A stretch of 64,000 bases of DNA from Porites lobata (taxonomy: Eukaryota > Cnidaria > Anthozoa > Scleractinia > Poritidae), in NCBI GenBank assembly GCA_942486035.1, contig CALNXK010000103.1, positions 415,001 through 479,000 of the forward strand, read 5' to 3'. The notes below the pieces were generated by a model. The model saw nothing but the letters and a program-made list of their open reading frames with translations, was not told where the DNA came from and made no database searches. Positions 1 through 11,705 of the stretch are shown one piece after another (position 1 is the first letter of the stretch; each line of letters opens with the position of its first letter). Both the position numbers and the translations under genes were made by a program.

Positions 1-524
1 TTAACAGAGCATTGTGTTTATCGCCAATTAACAACATTTCAGTAAAAATGAGGAATGGCATGCAGAAAATTGACGGTCCGTCTCCTGTTAAATCCCAAAA
101 GTTTTTGCCGGCTGTTAATCTCACTAAATTAAGGATCCCTATGTTCACTCCTGAGCTGATGGAGAAAAGCACTTGCAATCTTGTATGAAAGACGAAAGTT
201 TGTCAGTTAGGTCTCCCTTTCTTTCCCTGGATTCGAATGGTATTTTAAAGTGACACAAGATTTTTTTAGCATTACCACGTTGAACTGACTAGGTTGTTCT
301 TCCTTTGACATACACATAGGTTGAAAGCTTCTGGTTGAGGGTGTTGTGATCTCAATTCTTCAGCGATTTCTGCAATAAGCTTTTGCCTTTCGAACTCCTC
401 GTCTTCTTGCAACAGATCTCTATGGTCAAGTTCAACTTGTATACACCTAGGACTATGTTTACGTGTTGACTCAAACGGGCCTAGAGTCCAACATGGGCTG
501 GCAATAGGTGAGCACGGAATTGGA

Positions 525-690
525 ACAGGGGTGGGGGGAACTCCCTATGATGGCTTATACGGGGAGGTTCCGCCCCAAAGGAGTATCTTTTTCAGGATTC
601 AGGTATAAGAAAGGTGGGCATTTCACTAGATGAAGTACATGAAAGGGCGAGTGCGCTTATTGCAGCCTTAGCAGCATCTTTGGCGGTTCT
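525..690. repeat. Dispersed repeat, second copy near 63350-63500
   Basis: This block (GGGGAGGTTCCGCCCC, then CAGGATTCAGGTATAAGAAAG, then a GATGAAGTA motif) matches in the same order and orientation the block near 63350-63500, with scattered substitutions. No open frame supports a protein. It looks like a dispersed non-coding repeat; its class is not clear and I see no terminal repeats. Confidence 0.5.
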
Positions 691-1135
691 TAAAGAAAAA
701 TGAACTAAGTTTAAGAATTTAAGGAAAAAGTAGAAGGACTTAATTTTTCAGAAATTAATATACACGGGAGAAATTTCACCCCCTTAAGTACAAATGCTTG
801 TAAAAGTAGAGGTGGAACAGTGGGGAGAGAGGGTGGATGGTAAGGTAGGTTAAAAATGGAGAGATGAGATGGAGCACATTGGTCAAGAGGGTATAAATAC
901 AAAAAAAACAAAAAAAAAACAGCAATCTGGAGGCATTTTTGAAGACTTAATGAAAACGATATCAAAACAAAAAAAAACAGAGAAATCTTGTCCAATAATC
1001 CTCTCCGGCAAATGTGTGGACATGGTTGCTGACTGTTCAATCGTACTCTTCTCGACCCTTCGGCGTCAAGATTTTTCAAGTTTCTTGCGACAGGAGGAGC
1101 AAATCGGCTATACGACACGTCGACCACAATCACTC

Positions 1136-1203
1136 CTAGCTTCGTCCCCAGGACATTCTTCTTAGAAAATGGCATGGGCGGGAAAGCCCTGGGAACGAGG
1201 TTG
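1136..1203. mobile_element. Short foldback MITE
   Basis: The left end reads CTAGCTTCGTCCCCAGG and the right end CCCTGGGAACGAGG, which are imperfect inverted complements around a core of about 35 bp. This is the layout of a very small miniature inverted-repeat element. Reading frames crossing it are a by-product of the repeat. No target duplication could be made out. Confidence 0.45.
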
Positions 1204-1630
1204 AATCCTGACTCCGTGTAGAAAGTTCTTTTTTTCCCATTTATAATGCTCTTCAAACTATCATCAGAAAACTATCTTTTACATCACACGGATTAACCGG
1301 TATGTATAGCATTTTAAAGGTAAGAATTGATTAGGGCAAGATACACTGCTGTCAAAAAAATAGAAATAAAAACTATCTTTGCAAGCTCAAATAAACTGGA
1401 AACGAACTTCAGAAAACATCGCAAGATGAAATGTGAAATAGAGAAATTAGAATATCTCTGTACGTTAAGAGACTTTTTTGCACGACGAAGAAAAAAGAAT
1501 GACACTTACGCGATGGAACAAAACTTTGACTCATTTCGCTGGCTATCTGCAAATTTACGACATATCTTCCTGCCACAGAAGTTATTTTGCCAGTATGATC
1601 CAGAGTGTGACCGGGTTATTGACAAGACCT

Positions 1631-1703
1631 TAGGCTCGATTTCCGCCGTCTCCCCGTCCGTTGGGGGCTCATTTTCCAGAACAGCGGCTTACAATCGAGC
1701 CTA
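1631..1703. mobile_element. 73-bp MITE with 9-bp target duplication (MULE-like)
   Basis: The element starts TAGGCTCGATT and ends AATCGAGCCTA, an 11-bp perfect terminal inverted repeat. It is flanked by the perfect direct repeat ACAAGACCT at 1622-1630 and 1704-1712. A 9-bp TSD is typical of Mutator-like (MULE) transposition. It is far too short to encode anything and must have been moved in trans. Confidence 0.8.
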
Positions 1704-1747
1704 ACAAGACCTTGGCGCTCGCAAAAACCTGCCAAGTAGGTTTTCGG

Positions 1748-1832
1748 TGCCTTGGGCAGATTGTCATTTTAGTGTTAGCCTGAGGGGAGGCGGGTCTATT
1801 TAGTGTCTGTGCCTTGGGCAGATTGACATTTC
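1748..1832 (+). repeat. Short direct duplication
   Basis: The 16-mer TGCCTTGGGCAGATTG occurs twice, near 1749 and 1810, each followed by a similar CATTT tail. This is a simple local tandem duplication with no coding support. Confidence 0.5.
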
Positions 1833-4800
1833 AGTTCCGAATACCCACCAAGCCTCGAATACGTACTCTCGCTAAAATGAGCTCATTTTCATTGTCTTTG
1901 CTACACTTCCTACTCTTAGACAAGTGACAGCTGGCTAAGTGCGACGTAATATGTGTTGGTCACAGAGTGCATAAATGATATTCCTCCACACCCCTACTGG
2001 GACCTCACTCTGTCTACGATCTCGCGGAAGAACTTGCTTGATGAAATGACCGAAAAAGCCATTTTTCACAATTGATCTCTTTCGCGATTTCATTGACATA
2101 ATTATATTTGAAACTGGAACCTGTTGCATTATAATTCAATCACATTGAAACCAAAACAAGATCATCGTTGGAATTCGGATGTTATACCCTAACAAAAACT
2201 AAAAAGATACTCCCTTTTGCGTTTATTCACTGAAAAAGGAACTATTTTTCCCGTTTCATTCTGCTGCCGATAAACGCTTTAAAGATCTTTGAACGAAACT
2301 GAAATTTACTGCTAATTTAAGATAGAAAAAGTGTGGGGCATTTTTTTTATCTTAGTGCCATGTACAAAGATCTGCCTTCTCCTGATAAGCAAATATCATA
2401 ATAAAGCTTTCGACGTTAACGCTATTTTTTAAGGCAGGCAAAAAAGAGTGCCCAAAATGTTCGTGTGCTGACAAGAGGACTTACCTTGCAAGTGAACTCT
2501 TATTTTTTATTATTATCAATAACTATCATTTAAAAAAAAGATGATAATATTATAGAATTGATGGACACAACGCTATTGTTTTCTAATCGACCACCCCTCT
2601 TTAGGAATGCGTGACAGACCAGAGTAATTGAATTATTTTAAGCCACGCAAACATATATCATGATATATTATTCAGCTGCTTCTTTCTCGTTAAAGAAAAG
2701 AGAAGACCTTAAGGGGATTCTAAGTCATGGTTTGTGTTTTTCTGTGGAAAGGAGAGTTATTTTTCCCCTTAGAAATGTGAAATGCAAGGATTATATTTCC
2801 TGTCAATTTGTTGAAACAACGCATCTAAGGCTAATTTGCACACGGAGAATGAAGTCACGTTCATCGTCGACAAGAAAAAGACCCAAGGAAAAGCGATTAC
2901 TAAGTTTTCTCCACATGTTTTCAAACGTCCAACATTTAAAGGGTCTAATGACATTTACTGATATCTAGAAACGTTAAAGCTGTGGAAATTAGTCGATCAG
3001 ATGCGGACCCGTTACAATTCCAGCTTTGCTATCAAAATGGCGAATTTTGTAACATTAACGGAACTTTGTACAGCGCGCAGAGAAGAGTGCCCACAAATTT
3101 TATTGCATTAAGAAGTAGACTGGTCTTAGTACTTCTGATTTATCATAGACTTGAGTCTGGGTCAGGTGCCACTTTTGCGAAATTACCGTTCAGCTCTAGT
3201 TATGCAAATTACTTTTCCTGCTGAGCAAGTTAAAGGTCATTTTAAAAAAATCATATCCCAGCCAACTTTCCACAGAATGCAACCATTAAACCTTGAAACT
3301 ATTGATCAGAGTTAAAACTTTTGTGTGTAACATAATCAGCTTATTCGGCTATGTAAGGTAGGTTTGACAGAGCCCTAAAGTCTCAGCAATATCGCACCAC
3401 TTCCGACGGCAAACTGGCTAGTTTTAGGTGACCGAGAAAATCTTCCTGTAAAATAGAGAAAAAATTGAGTTGGTCCAAATAAATGTGATATTTCTTCATG
3501 TGATAGGATAGTTATCTTCCACTGAAAAAATCAGGGCAATCCGTGATAGACCGAAATTTGCCTTATCGGTTCTTACGCGGACAGCCTCTTAATGCGGCTC
3601 CTCATGGCTGCGGAGCGCATCATTGGTCTGTTAAATGCAACCAAGGCAGCGAAGTTTTTGCTGAATTTTCAGGTACATTTTGCACTCTATGGCCAAGACG
3701 ATTACGTTTTTGAAAGGGCATTTATGTATTTTTAAATGTTTCATAGACGTTTTATAAATTTTTCTCTTCGGCGCTAAAGAAAAATTACAAAATGTGCCCT
3801 GATTTGAGATAGATTTTGTGTTGAATTTTGCCAAGTGCTCGGCGATTTCACTTGCGCGAATGGATCCACGATCCAGTTAGTGTTTTCCGAATTGCTTTAA
3901 AGGATTAACCTTTTGGATTTTGAATAAAAATTTTCAAGAAACGGCTTCGCTGTCTATTGTTTTGACTTTGTAAGTTTGTTCATTCATAAAATTAGCTCAA
4001 CACACGATCGTGACTACAACATCCAAGCTGAATTTAAGCTTAGATGCTTCTTACATTCATTACACGCATCACTTTTTTCGAAGATGTCAGGTTCATGTTT
4101 TGGACACTTTTCGATACGCAGCTAATGAATTTTATTCGAAAATATTTTTTACTATTTATTCTAGACTAGTAATATAAGAAATTTAAAAGCCTATTAGCAG
4201 TTTTTAGTTTACTGTACAAAGCGTGAATGAGGTATCGTTTTTTGAAATGACAACTTCAAGAATTTGCGAGGACGTCAATGGGTTTCACAATGTTACGTTT
4301 GGCCCGGGTGGTAATGCACCTATCAATGTAAATCCCGTTGGGGGGGGAGTGGGGGCAAGGGGAGGGGATTTCATGCCTGAGACTATCCCCCTGTCGGGCT
4401 TTTGATCGTGCGAAGCGACATTTGACTTTGACCGATAGAAGCCTGGTATCAATTCAGAAGCGGTTACCAAGTCCGTCCCCCGAGGCTTTCTGAAAGTCAC
4501 GCTGTTGGAGAAAGGTATGAAGTTTTCATTTGTTTTAATCACATAATCCGATACTTTACACTGTCATCTAAAAAGATAATGTCTATTTCGAGAAAGTTTT
4601 TATCTTCAAGTTCCCATCTGATTGTAAACCTCGATGGAAATCGAATTTTACCATGAAAGTCAGAGGATTTTACGGGTCACTGATCCGACCCGTTCCGACA
4701 TGTTGAGCAGATGTTATAAAGCATTTTACGTTTCATTAATATACTAGCACGGTCAATCTTCCTGGAGCGATTATGTTGCTCAAAATAAGAGATGCTAGTG

Positions 4801-4953
4801 GAGAGAGAAAATACGTAGAAAATAATTAATTACAGCGAGTAATTTAACGGAACTTACGTTAACCTTAAATAAAAGTAGTAAGAACGTACTTTTGAAATGT
4901 TCTTTTATTCGATTTAAATAGTATTATAGTATTGTTTGTTTAGATTTTCCCCT
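1833..4953. other. No gene recognised
   Basis: Only short open frames with no recognisable domain, no convincing exon borders and no strong repeat structure are visible here. The sequence is AT-rich with a G-rich patch near 4338-4370. I could not assign a function to any part. Confidence 0.5.
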
Positions 4954-5049
4954 GGGGTGAGGGCTTTTTTGACACTTTTGATTGACCTTTCTTTTCTCAC
5001 CCTGAGGAATTTGATCAAAAAATTTTAAAATTTGTCAAATGCCCACCCC
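4954..5049. mobile_element. Small TIR element at the broken 3' end of the zinc-finger/HEEADTR gene
   Basis: The left end GGGGTGAGGGCTTTTTTGACA and the right end TGTCAAATGCCCACCCC are imperfect inverted complements about 96 bp apart. The right end lies exactly where the coding similarity of the minus-strand gene stops (after the residues SVCK). The sequence beyond the left end does not resume the gene, so a deletion probably accompanied or followed the insertion. Confidence 0.45.
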
Positions 5050-6594
5050 TTGCAAACACTCCTACCAAGCTTCTCAGCAATACGATGGACAGGGAAGAAG
5101 CGAACCTTATCTTTGACGCCTGTCTTGAACCACATTTCGTTGCACTGTATCATCTGGTATTCATAGATAGCTAATACAGCAACATCTGTATCAGGGGACT
5201 GAATGACAATCCTCTCTTTAGTGGAAGAGGCGTTCCACGCATGAAGGATCATCCTTGTGTCGGCTTCTTCATGGTCTGATCTCAGCTCTGCAAGGGGATC
5301 CGTACGTCCACGGGTTACAACAACTGCATCTGTTGGATCTTCAAAGCCACCTCCAATTACCAGCTCTTGATCAGGAAGTAAGTTGTATTCACCCAGACTG
5401 CACCACTCTCGGCAAAAAAATCTGGAAAGGTTAACCTTGTTATTCTGGTTGCTGATAAACTTCCCCCATTGCTTTGGAACTGGTGTATGCTTGTTTGTGA
5501 TTTGGATCTCAAGAGCTCTGCTTGAACCCCTCCTAACTCTTTCACTTTCCTTTATGGACTCTTGAACATCATAGCCGTCAAAGACAACATCTACTCTTCT
5601 GCTCTGACCTTGTCGTAGAAGTGTGAAGAGCACATTAAAGTATCTTTCAGCTAGGTCTCCGAATGTGCGGGAGCCTGCAGACTTCGACGTCTGGACAAGA
5701 GCCATTGCATCAAAAATGAATGCGGTTGATAGTGCACTTTCAGGAAGTCTTCCTTGTGCTTGACATTCCCGTTCAACCTCAGCCATTAGGGCACTTTTTG
5801 TAGTTTTCCGCAAAGCACCATCTGCATGTGCCAATGCAAAGGGCACGGTGGACAGTTCATATCTCAGGACCTCTTTCACATCAACGTCACGACACTTTGC
5901 AGCAATTAGAAGTCTTCCAAACAAATTTCTGTCAGCTGAAATAGTGATGATCTTCTCGTCTGCGCACTTGATTTGATTTGTTTTTGCCAGAGAAGCAAAT
6001 GTTTTCAAATTCAATTTCGATATCTTGCTCCAAAAGGATACCCCATCACTGTCCATTCTTTGTCTCCTAAATTTCTTTGCTTCTTCTGCTCCTGTGCTGA
6101 AACAGTCAACGAGCTGCTCTGCCGCGTCATGCGGCATAACGAGTCCAGTGGCGATGTTTCGTAATTGAACTGTTTCTTCCTTCGATGCCTCACTCAAATC
6201 AAAAGGGTTTGACATGGTATCAGTAATGGTGTTAATCAGCCGCTGAACATCGTTTTCATTCCTCTTTACTCTTTGGGAACCTGCCTCCTTGTGAGTCCCA
6301 ATCTTGTCAGAGTCTTCAAGGTTGCAAAGTCGCTTGGTTGCAGCAGTTAGCTCAGCTCTCTTGTGACTTGTTATAAACCATCTGTCTAGTGCCGAAGCAT
6401 TTTGTGTCAAGCCAACAATACCCCCTCTAGTCTTGCTGTCGAGATTGATAGTTTGTTCCAAGGCCATGTCAGTCCAAAGGCTAAAGGGTTGACTTGATCT
6501 ACTCACTGGGTGGTTGCCATTTAGGAATTCTTCGTAAACTTCTGGAGCGTGAGTGGGAAGCAGCTGCATATCAGCCAAGTAGATTGGGAGCCAC
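5025..6594 (-). CDS. 3' exon of the zinc-finger/HEEADTR gene, open about 520 codons
   Basis: From the splice acceptor at 6594 the frame is open to a stop at about 5025. Recognisable pieces in order are NHPVSRSSQPFS, WTDMALEQTIN, GGIVGLTQNASALDRWFITSHKRAE, then VVFDGYDVQESIK, and near the C-terminus HEEADTRMILHAW and QSPDTDVAVLAIYEY. The conserved acidic residues in HEEAD and SPDTD sit where a metal-binding nuclease-type active site would be expected; this is inference from spacing only. The last residues (GWAFDKF) come from a foreign TIR element, so the family's C-terminus is missing. As this exon is intact, a gene predictor might report it alone, but upstream lesions argue that the whole is a pseudogene. 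Confidence 0.65.
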
Positions 6595-7007
6595 CTGCAA
6601 TTTATTGGAGGAAGAGGTCAAAATAAGAGAAACGTAAGAAGGGGACGGGTAAGTGAGAAAGTTAAAGCTAACCGCATAATAAGGTAACGTCCTATGATAA
6701 TGTGTAGATCTCTTCATGCGTTTGAACAAACGCGTTCACCACTTGGGATAAAGAATAAATCCCGTAATAATTTGGATATATTATAATTCAGTCTTAAACA
6801 AAACGCATCATTTCGAAGCAAAGGGGAGTAAATCCTTACAAATCCTTATCATATTACAAATCCTTATCATATAAGACCTCTAATCCTCGTAGCGATCACT
6901 CTTTTAAAGTTCAATTAGGCTACTGTTCTTTAGTACTGATGCACAATTTGCAGCCAATATGAAAGATATGAAAAAAGATAATCAGAATAAATCGATTGCC
7001 CACATAC
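6595..7007 (-). other. Intron of the decayed gene
   Basis: The minus strand reads TCCAG|GTATGTG at the 5' border and ATTGCAG|GTGGC at the 3' border. Joining the flanks gives NYSRWLPIYLADM, an unbroken reading in phase 2. The stretch between has stops in the coding frame. This shows the copy is a genomic, intron-bearing one and not a processed retrocopy. Confidence 0.7.
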
Positions 7008-7528
7008 CTGGAATAGTTGATGCGATCCATTGAAAAGAAGTACGGTACCATTTCTGCAACGTCTTTCAAATGAAGTTTCCATGATCCTTCTCGTTCAGCT
7101 CGAATGAAGCGCAACAGCAATAGAACAATGTCAATATGCATATTCCAGAACTGGAATAGTTTAGACTGCTTACTAGCTTCTGTGCAGAATCACGCGAAAA
7201 GTTGTTGAAGTTGTGGGAGTTTGTCGCAGAGAAGACCGAATGAGGTCTTCAGAGAGGTTACATCATTACTTTCTCTTTGACAACAGTTTATTAAAGATAA
7301 ACACTGGCGCTGATATACTGTTGGGAGCTCGACGTCCTCAGCTTCCATCCAAGCTCCAAATGCTTGCCACTGCAGCCTCAGTAGTGCTTCGAGAACAAGC
7401 TTATGTGCACGCACGCCTCTGTTGTATGACTTTCCCTTCAATAGCATAGATGCCGTGTGGCATCCATACACACCAGATTCTATTAGCAGGTCTTCAATGC
7501 CACTGTCCTGGAAAATCTTTCCAATAAC
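7008..7528 (-). pseudogene. Middle block continued, up to the splice donor
   Basis: The frame continues from the previous block, with one internal TGA at 7190-7192 between LFA and FCTEASKQ; a CGA-to-TGA change would explain it. It ends in KDVAEMVPYFFSMDRINYS followed by AG|GTATGTG, a good 5' splice site at 7007. The split arginine codon (AG then G) is completed by the next exon. Confidence 0.65.
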
Positions 7529-8785
7529 TTAGAGGAAGTGTAATGCTATATGAAAACCCCCCATTCGGATCACTGTGTTCTTAAATTCTTCAGGCCTTCG
7601 CCACTGAATCTCTTTGGCCTTCAGGTAGATTGCCAGGTCAAACGTAATTACACTGTGCTTCTGGTGTGGTACATCCATCATTGCTTGGACGTTCATCATG
7701 GCAGTGTAAACTGTACTGTATTCAGTAGGTGAACCATTGATCATTGGACAGTAACCAACGGAGGTCAAGGGTGGCGGCTCACTTGCTATCTTTGCGTTAA
7801 ACCCACTCCAACTTGGCAAGGGCTGAAAAACTTCGCCTTCGCGGTTATGTAGATTTTCACTAAACAACTGGTGGGTACACAGACGTGTTAAAAACCAACC
7901 AAAATCCATCTGAATTGCAGTGGTACAGAGCGAGCTTGAGGACTGAAACCACTCGTCTTCTATTTTGTCTTTGTAAAAGGTTACGGCAGGCCGCTTGCCA
8001 CAAGCACCAAACTCCAACAGGGGTGGATTTGCATCTGAGATGTTAAGAGACCGTCGTTTTTCTGAATGAGCAGGACGAACTGAAGGTTTCGGTTTTGGTG
8101 CTTGTTGCTTTCTTTGGTACAGCACAAGTGTAGTGGCATGAGTAGTTTGCTTGCCGTCTAGTGTCTCCTCATTAATATCGTTATCGTCTCCCGCGACTTG
8201 AACGAACACTCCTGGTGAAATGTTAGATGGAACAACAGCACCAAGATTTTCTGAACTGGCTATAATGTCTAATGCTAGGCTAGTGTCAACTACTTCTATG
8301 TCATCATAAGAACAGCAGTGACCGAATCTGTTTAACATCGTTACCAGGTGCTTTGAACTTGTCATATGGCGAACAGACATCGCCAAACCAATGTGCTTAG
8401 GGGTCTTCACGCGACAATGAGTTGTTGCATATATTAGATCATGTGCAATTGCTAAAATATGTCGCTCATCTGCGGCATTCGAAGCAGTCGGAGCAGATAC
8501 ATCAACTTTATCTGGATTCGAGATCATCAAGCACAAAAAATTGTAAAGATCTTTAGGCATTAAACTCTTTACTTTACAGGCACTGATGTCCTCCACATCA
8601 ACAGGCTGGATCCCTATACTTTTGCTTTCACTCCGTATGCTTGACCTCAGTATTTGAGCGGCGTGGTATAGTATGGAATTGACATCATTCTGACCCTGGC
8701 TGTTTGAGGATTCATCTTCAGAAGACGCTGACATTTTAGCCAAATGGAAACTTTTCTTAACGGCTGAATTGATGACATCCTGCAA
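7529..8785 (-). pseudogene. Middle block, about 418 codons open
   Basis: The open stretch begins directly at the LINE junction (DVINSAVKKS) and runs to a TAA at 7529-7531. Beyond that stop the same frame continues VIGKIFQDSGIEDLL, so the stop is a nonsense mutation. No catalytic motif is evident here. Its length and intact frame suggest fairly recent inactivation. An alternative reading as a separate gene is unlikely because both ends are artificial. Confidence 0.7.
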
Positions 8786-8789
8786 AGAT

Positions 8790-9082
8790 GAAAAGACTGC
8801 AAAGACTTTTCAGCTAAGCAGTGGAATGCACTGCCGGACTTTTTTCGTACCAGTTTTTTTGCAGACTTTAAGACTAAAATACAGGATGTTACCTTCATGT
8901 AGATTCTTTTTGCCTGACATACTTAAACTTAAAATTGTGAATTGTAAATGATATTTTCTTTCCTTGCATTTAATGTATATATATATTTTCTATATAGTTT
9001 TTATGTAGTGTCAGCTCGAAGATATTAGCTTGTTAGCTACCCTAAAATTCGAGTTTAAATAAAGTTTTATGTTATGTTATGT
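8790..9082 (+). mobile_element. 5'-truncated CR1/L2-like LINE inserted in the minus-strand gene
   Basis: The insert reads on the plus strand KQWNALPDFFRTSFF...DFKTKIQDV, the typical C-terminal end of a LINE reverse transcriptase protein, then a 3' untranslated tail with AATAAA and a GTTATGTTATGT end. The 6-bp AAAGAT occurs at both sides (8784-8789 and 9083-9088), a target-site duplication. Excising the insert plus one copy restores the host reading SSSISLQDVINS. Only the last ~290 bp of the LINE is present, so it is immobile. Confidence 0.85.
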
Positions 9083-9465
9083 AAAGATATAGAGCTAGAG
9101 TAAACCAACTCTGGCCTCGAGGGATCCGGTAGCTTCTGAAAGACAATTTCCTCTTGAAAACTTTGTTGCAGTCTGCGTTTTAACCTCTCTGACTTGTAAC
9201 TTTTTGCCGTGTTGCAGCCAAGGTGTTGCAAAATTCCCTGGTAAGAGTCCAAGAGGGTTTTCATATCAAGGGCCACTCCTGATTCTAACTGAGCTTTGAT
9301 GTCCTCTCTCAGGTTTTGGAACGCTTGGGTGTAAACATCTTCCTCCCCATCAACTCGAAAGTCAACAAACATTAGGTTGGATTTACTTACATATTGGGAG
9401 CGGCAGTGTTTATGATACTTGGCCTCCGCAGCAATCAGATCAACTCCTGAGCATGCTCTCATCAC
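9067..9465 (-). pseudogene. Second Cys/His cluster and linker block
   Basis: The frame carries GVDLIAAEAKYHKHCRSQY, which completes a second C-x2-C...H-x2-H-C-type cluster begun at the CLFC residues encoded near 9565. A frameshift near 9455-9475 separates the two halves. A charged helical stretch follows, then PDPSRPELVYSSSISL, where the reading is cut by the LINE at 9082. Removing the LINE and one TSD copy restores an unbroken frame into the next block. Confidence 0.65.
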
Positions 9466-9592
9466 TCCTTCTTCTTGCAGCCTCCTCTATAGCCTTGCAT
9501 GAATCAAATGTTGAAACGTTCATAAGTTTTGTTGTCCCCTTTGATTTTTTCTACTGACAAAATAGACAAAGGGACCAATCCACTGCATTAAC

Positions 9593-9955
9593 TTACGATC
9601 TCGAACTTGGTCTGTCAACGTGCCTTTCTTGACTTTCAGCAAAAGGTAATGGTTTAATAAAGCTAAGATTTCTCTTGCTTGTATAACTTTGAAAACACTT
9701 GCCGTGCCAGACAACATCTAGAGCGTCTAAATTTTCAAAAGTCGACAAAATCCTGTGGTAAGTTTCATCTTTCCTAACCTCTACAGCTTCTTTAAACGAT
9801 CTCAATCCAGCTTCGGTAGGACTTCTTAGTCTTTCACTGCTTTTTTCTTGACAAATAATACATTTTGTTAAGTCTGTATCTGATTTGGGCTTCTTTTTTG
9901 GAGGCAGAAGCCTCACTTCGCTTTCTTCCTCACTGCTTTCAGTACAACTAGCCAT
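9593..9955 (-). pseudogene. 5' block: first Cys/His cluster
   Basis: This is the opening stretch of the decayed gene. The ATG at 9955 was chosen because it begins an acidic, serine-rich start (MASCTESSEEES) followed by a basic patch at residues 19-25. Residues C32, C35, H84 and C87 form a C-x2-C...H-x3-C arrangement that probably binds zinc. The frame ends at a TAA (9593-9595), but beyond it the same frame continues with VNAVDWSLCLFCQ, the start of the second cluster, so the stop is a nonsense change and not the natural end. Confidence 0.65.
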
Positions 9956-11495
9956 TACCAATCATCTTAAGAAAAAGTAAAAAGGAATCATAGATTCTTT
10001 CCTCCGATCAGGAAACCTGCTTTCCTAAAATTAGCAGTGATTAACTTCTGAATTCAAAAAAGAAAACATGTCCTACGTAGTTAGTTGTTTCCTGGCGATA
10101 TGTTTGAATATATGCACTTTTCAAGATAAAATTGGAGATTTGCTCTATATATTTGTGTATAGTTTCAGATAAATTGTTCTAAGCAAAGCAAAATTACTGA
10201 TAAAAACTTATACAGAACGTGTTTCATTGTCAATAATTTGTACGTAACTAGATAGATTTCCTTAACAAAACAGTATTACTTATAAATAATGGAAAGGGAT
10301 GTGCTTACAAACCAAAACCTTTGCACATGGTCAGTCCTTCGCTAGCCACACGTTTAAATATTCGTAATTTTCAACATAATAATGGAAATTTGCTCTCTGA
10401 TTTGTGCACATCTTCAGATAAATTGCTCTTAACAACATAAAACTACTCCTAAACTGAAACTGAACGTGTTTTTAAAGTCAAAACCTTACCTGTGGAAGAA
10501 AACAGCGTCGAACCAAAATCCAATATGGCTGAACTAAACAGTCCGTAAGTACCAATTGCATTGTGGGAGCCTTACTCCCTTTGCACTCTGGGAAGTTTTC
10601 AATTTAGTAAGAATCGCAAACGTTAGTATAAGAGTAAAAAAGACACTTGCATCAGGCAATTAGAGGTAGTTTTTGCTGAGAATCTATATTGATTCAGACA
10701 AAAATTTTCAATTGAATCTCTTGCTATGGGAATTTGATAAATAAAGTGGTAGAGATATAATTACTGGGTAGATGCCGAGTTTTGGAAAATAATATTTTGA
10801 TGTCACAAATACTGTTTTGTTTGATTAACTTAAGTTGATGAATAAAAAAGTGATAAGTCTGGTCATTATTCAAAAGAATCTACATTGTAATGCTAATTAT
10901 CGCTTAAATAGCCTTAATTAAAAATTACCATAGCAACAGTTACCATGGAGACCTGGTTAAGAAGTTTTACACATTAAAATAAAAGATATTCACACCAGTA
11001 ATGCTTGAACTAATTTAAAACTGTCTAGGCTTAACTTGAGGGGAGTAATGTCGAGTTGAACTTGTATAAAATAGTGATACTAAATATATGCTTAAATCAC
11101 AGGGGCCTTACCAGCAGTCACAAATGAGCCCCAAGCACAATGACGTCCCACCCGTACATCACTACATCATACCTAAAAATGTTCTATGAGTATTGCCCTA
11201 TCATTTTGTGATGTCAGACCAAATATGTAGAGGGTGTGCCACGTTTTTCATTTTTTAGGCCTCTTCTGGAAATCTCCTCTTTAAGCGGGCGCAGGAACGT
11301 GAAGTAAAATTACGTCACGTTGCTTACGAAGTTTGATTGGTCATTTATCTCCTCTCATCGTTCCAAATATGGTACTTTCGAAAATGAATAATTACGAGCA
11401 TCGAACAAAGCAAACATATGAGAGTTACACGTTTCAACCCCTTATGAGTTTCTGGTCAGACTGAACAAGAAGCACACAATATTAGCAGGCAATTA
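9956..11495. other. AT-rich stretch without a recognised gene
   Basis: No open frame of note is present. Around 10500-10610 lie CCAATATGGCTG, TGCATTGTGGGAG and TTTGCACTCTGGGAAG. These resemble, by eye, YY1-like and ZNF143/STAF-like core-promoter motifs and lie upstream of the decayed minus-strand gene, so the old promoter may be here. The rest shows nothing I can name. Confidence 0.35.
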
Positions 11496-11705
11496 GGCTT
11501 TGTTCATACTATAACGGAAAGCTTTTGCGCCAAAAAAGATGCCATAGGGCTTCTGTTCGCACATAAGAACGGTGATTTCTGTGTGATTTAGCAAAGCTGC
11601 TCTGCGCGAATCTCTAAAGTGGAGACTCACAAAGCGGATAGGTGTTCAGACTATTAGCTTTTCGTGGCACCACGAAAAGCTATCCGATATAGTCTGAACA
11701 TAGCC
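11496..11705. mobile_element. 210-bp MITE, TTA target duplication (PIF/Harbinger-like)
   Basis: The left end GGCTTTGTTCATACTATAAC and the right end, read as its complement, GGCTATGTTCAGACTATATC, match over about 30 bp of terminal inverted repeat. TTA flanks both sides (11493-11495 and 11706-11708). A 3-bp TTA duplication fits PIF/Harbinger elements. The right end also holds a self-complementary hairpin (11643-11700). Confidence 0.65.

Larger units (their letters stand above)
5025..9955 (-). pseudogene. Decayed multi-domain gene of a high-copy cnidarian family (Cys/His clusters plus HEEADTR block)
   Basis: One long minus-strand gene can be followed from the ATG at 9955 to about 5031. In order it holds an acidic start and a basic PPKKKPK patch, a CIICQ...WHGKC cluster, a second CLFC...YHKHC cluster, a long middle region, a block ending VVFDGYDV, and a C-terminal HEEADTRMILHA...SPDTDVAVLAIYEY block. 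I recognise the motif order from large uncharacterised protein families in cnidarians and fish, but know no assigned function; the last block resembles an Asp/Glu-rich nuclease fold (inference). Lesions: in-frame TAA at 9593-9595, TAG at 9551-9553, a frameshift near 9455-9475, a LINE inserted at 8790-9082, TAA at 7529-7531, TGA at 7190-7192, and loss of the 3' end near 5049. One real intron (6595-7007) remains. It is best read as a dead copy, perhaps of a transposon-derived gene. Confidence 0.8.

Noticed and set aside
711..1256. A 181-codon minus-strand open frame as a gene
   Set aside because: It crosses a small foldback MITE and low-complexity A-rich sequence, with no domain or splice support.
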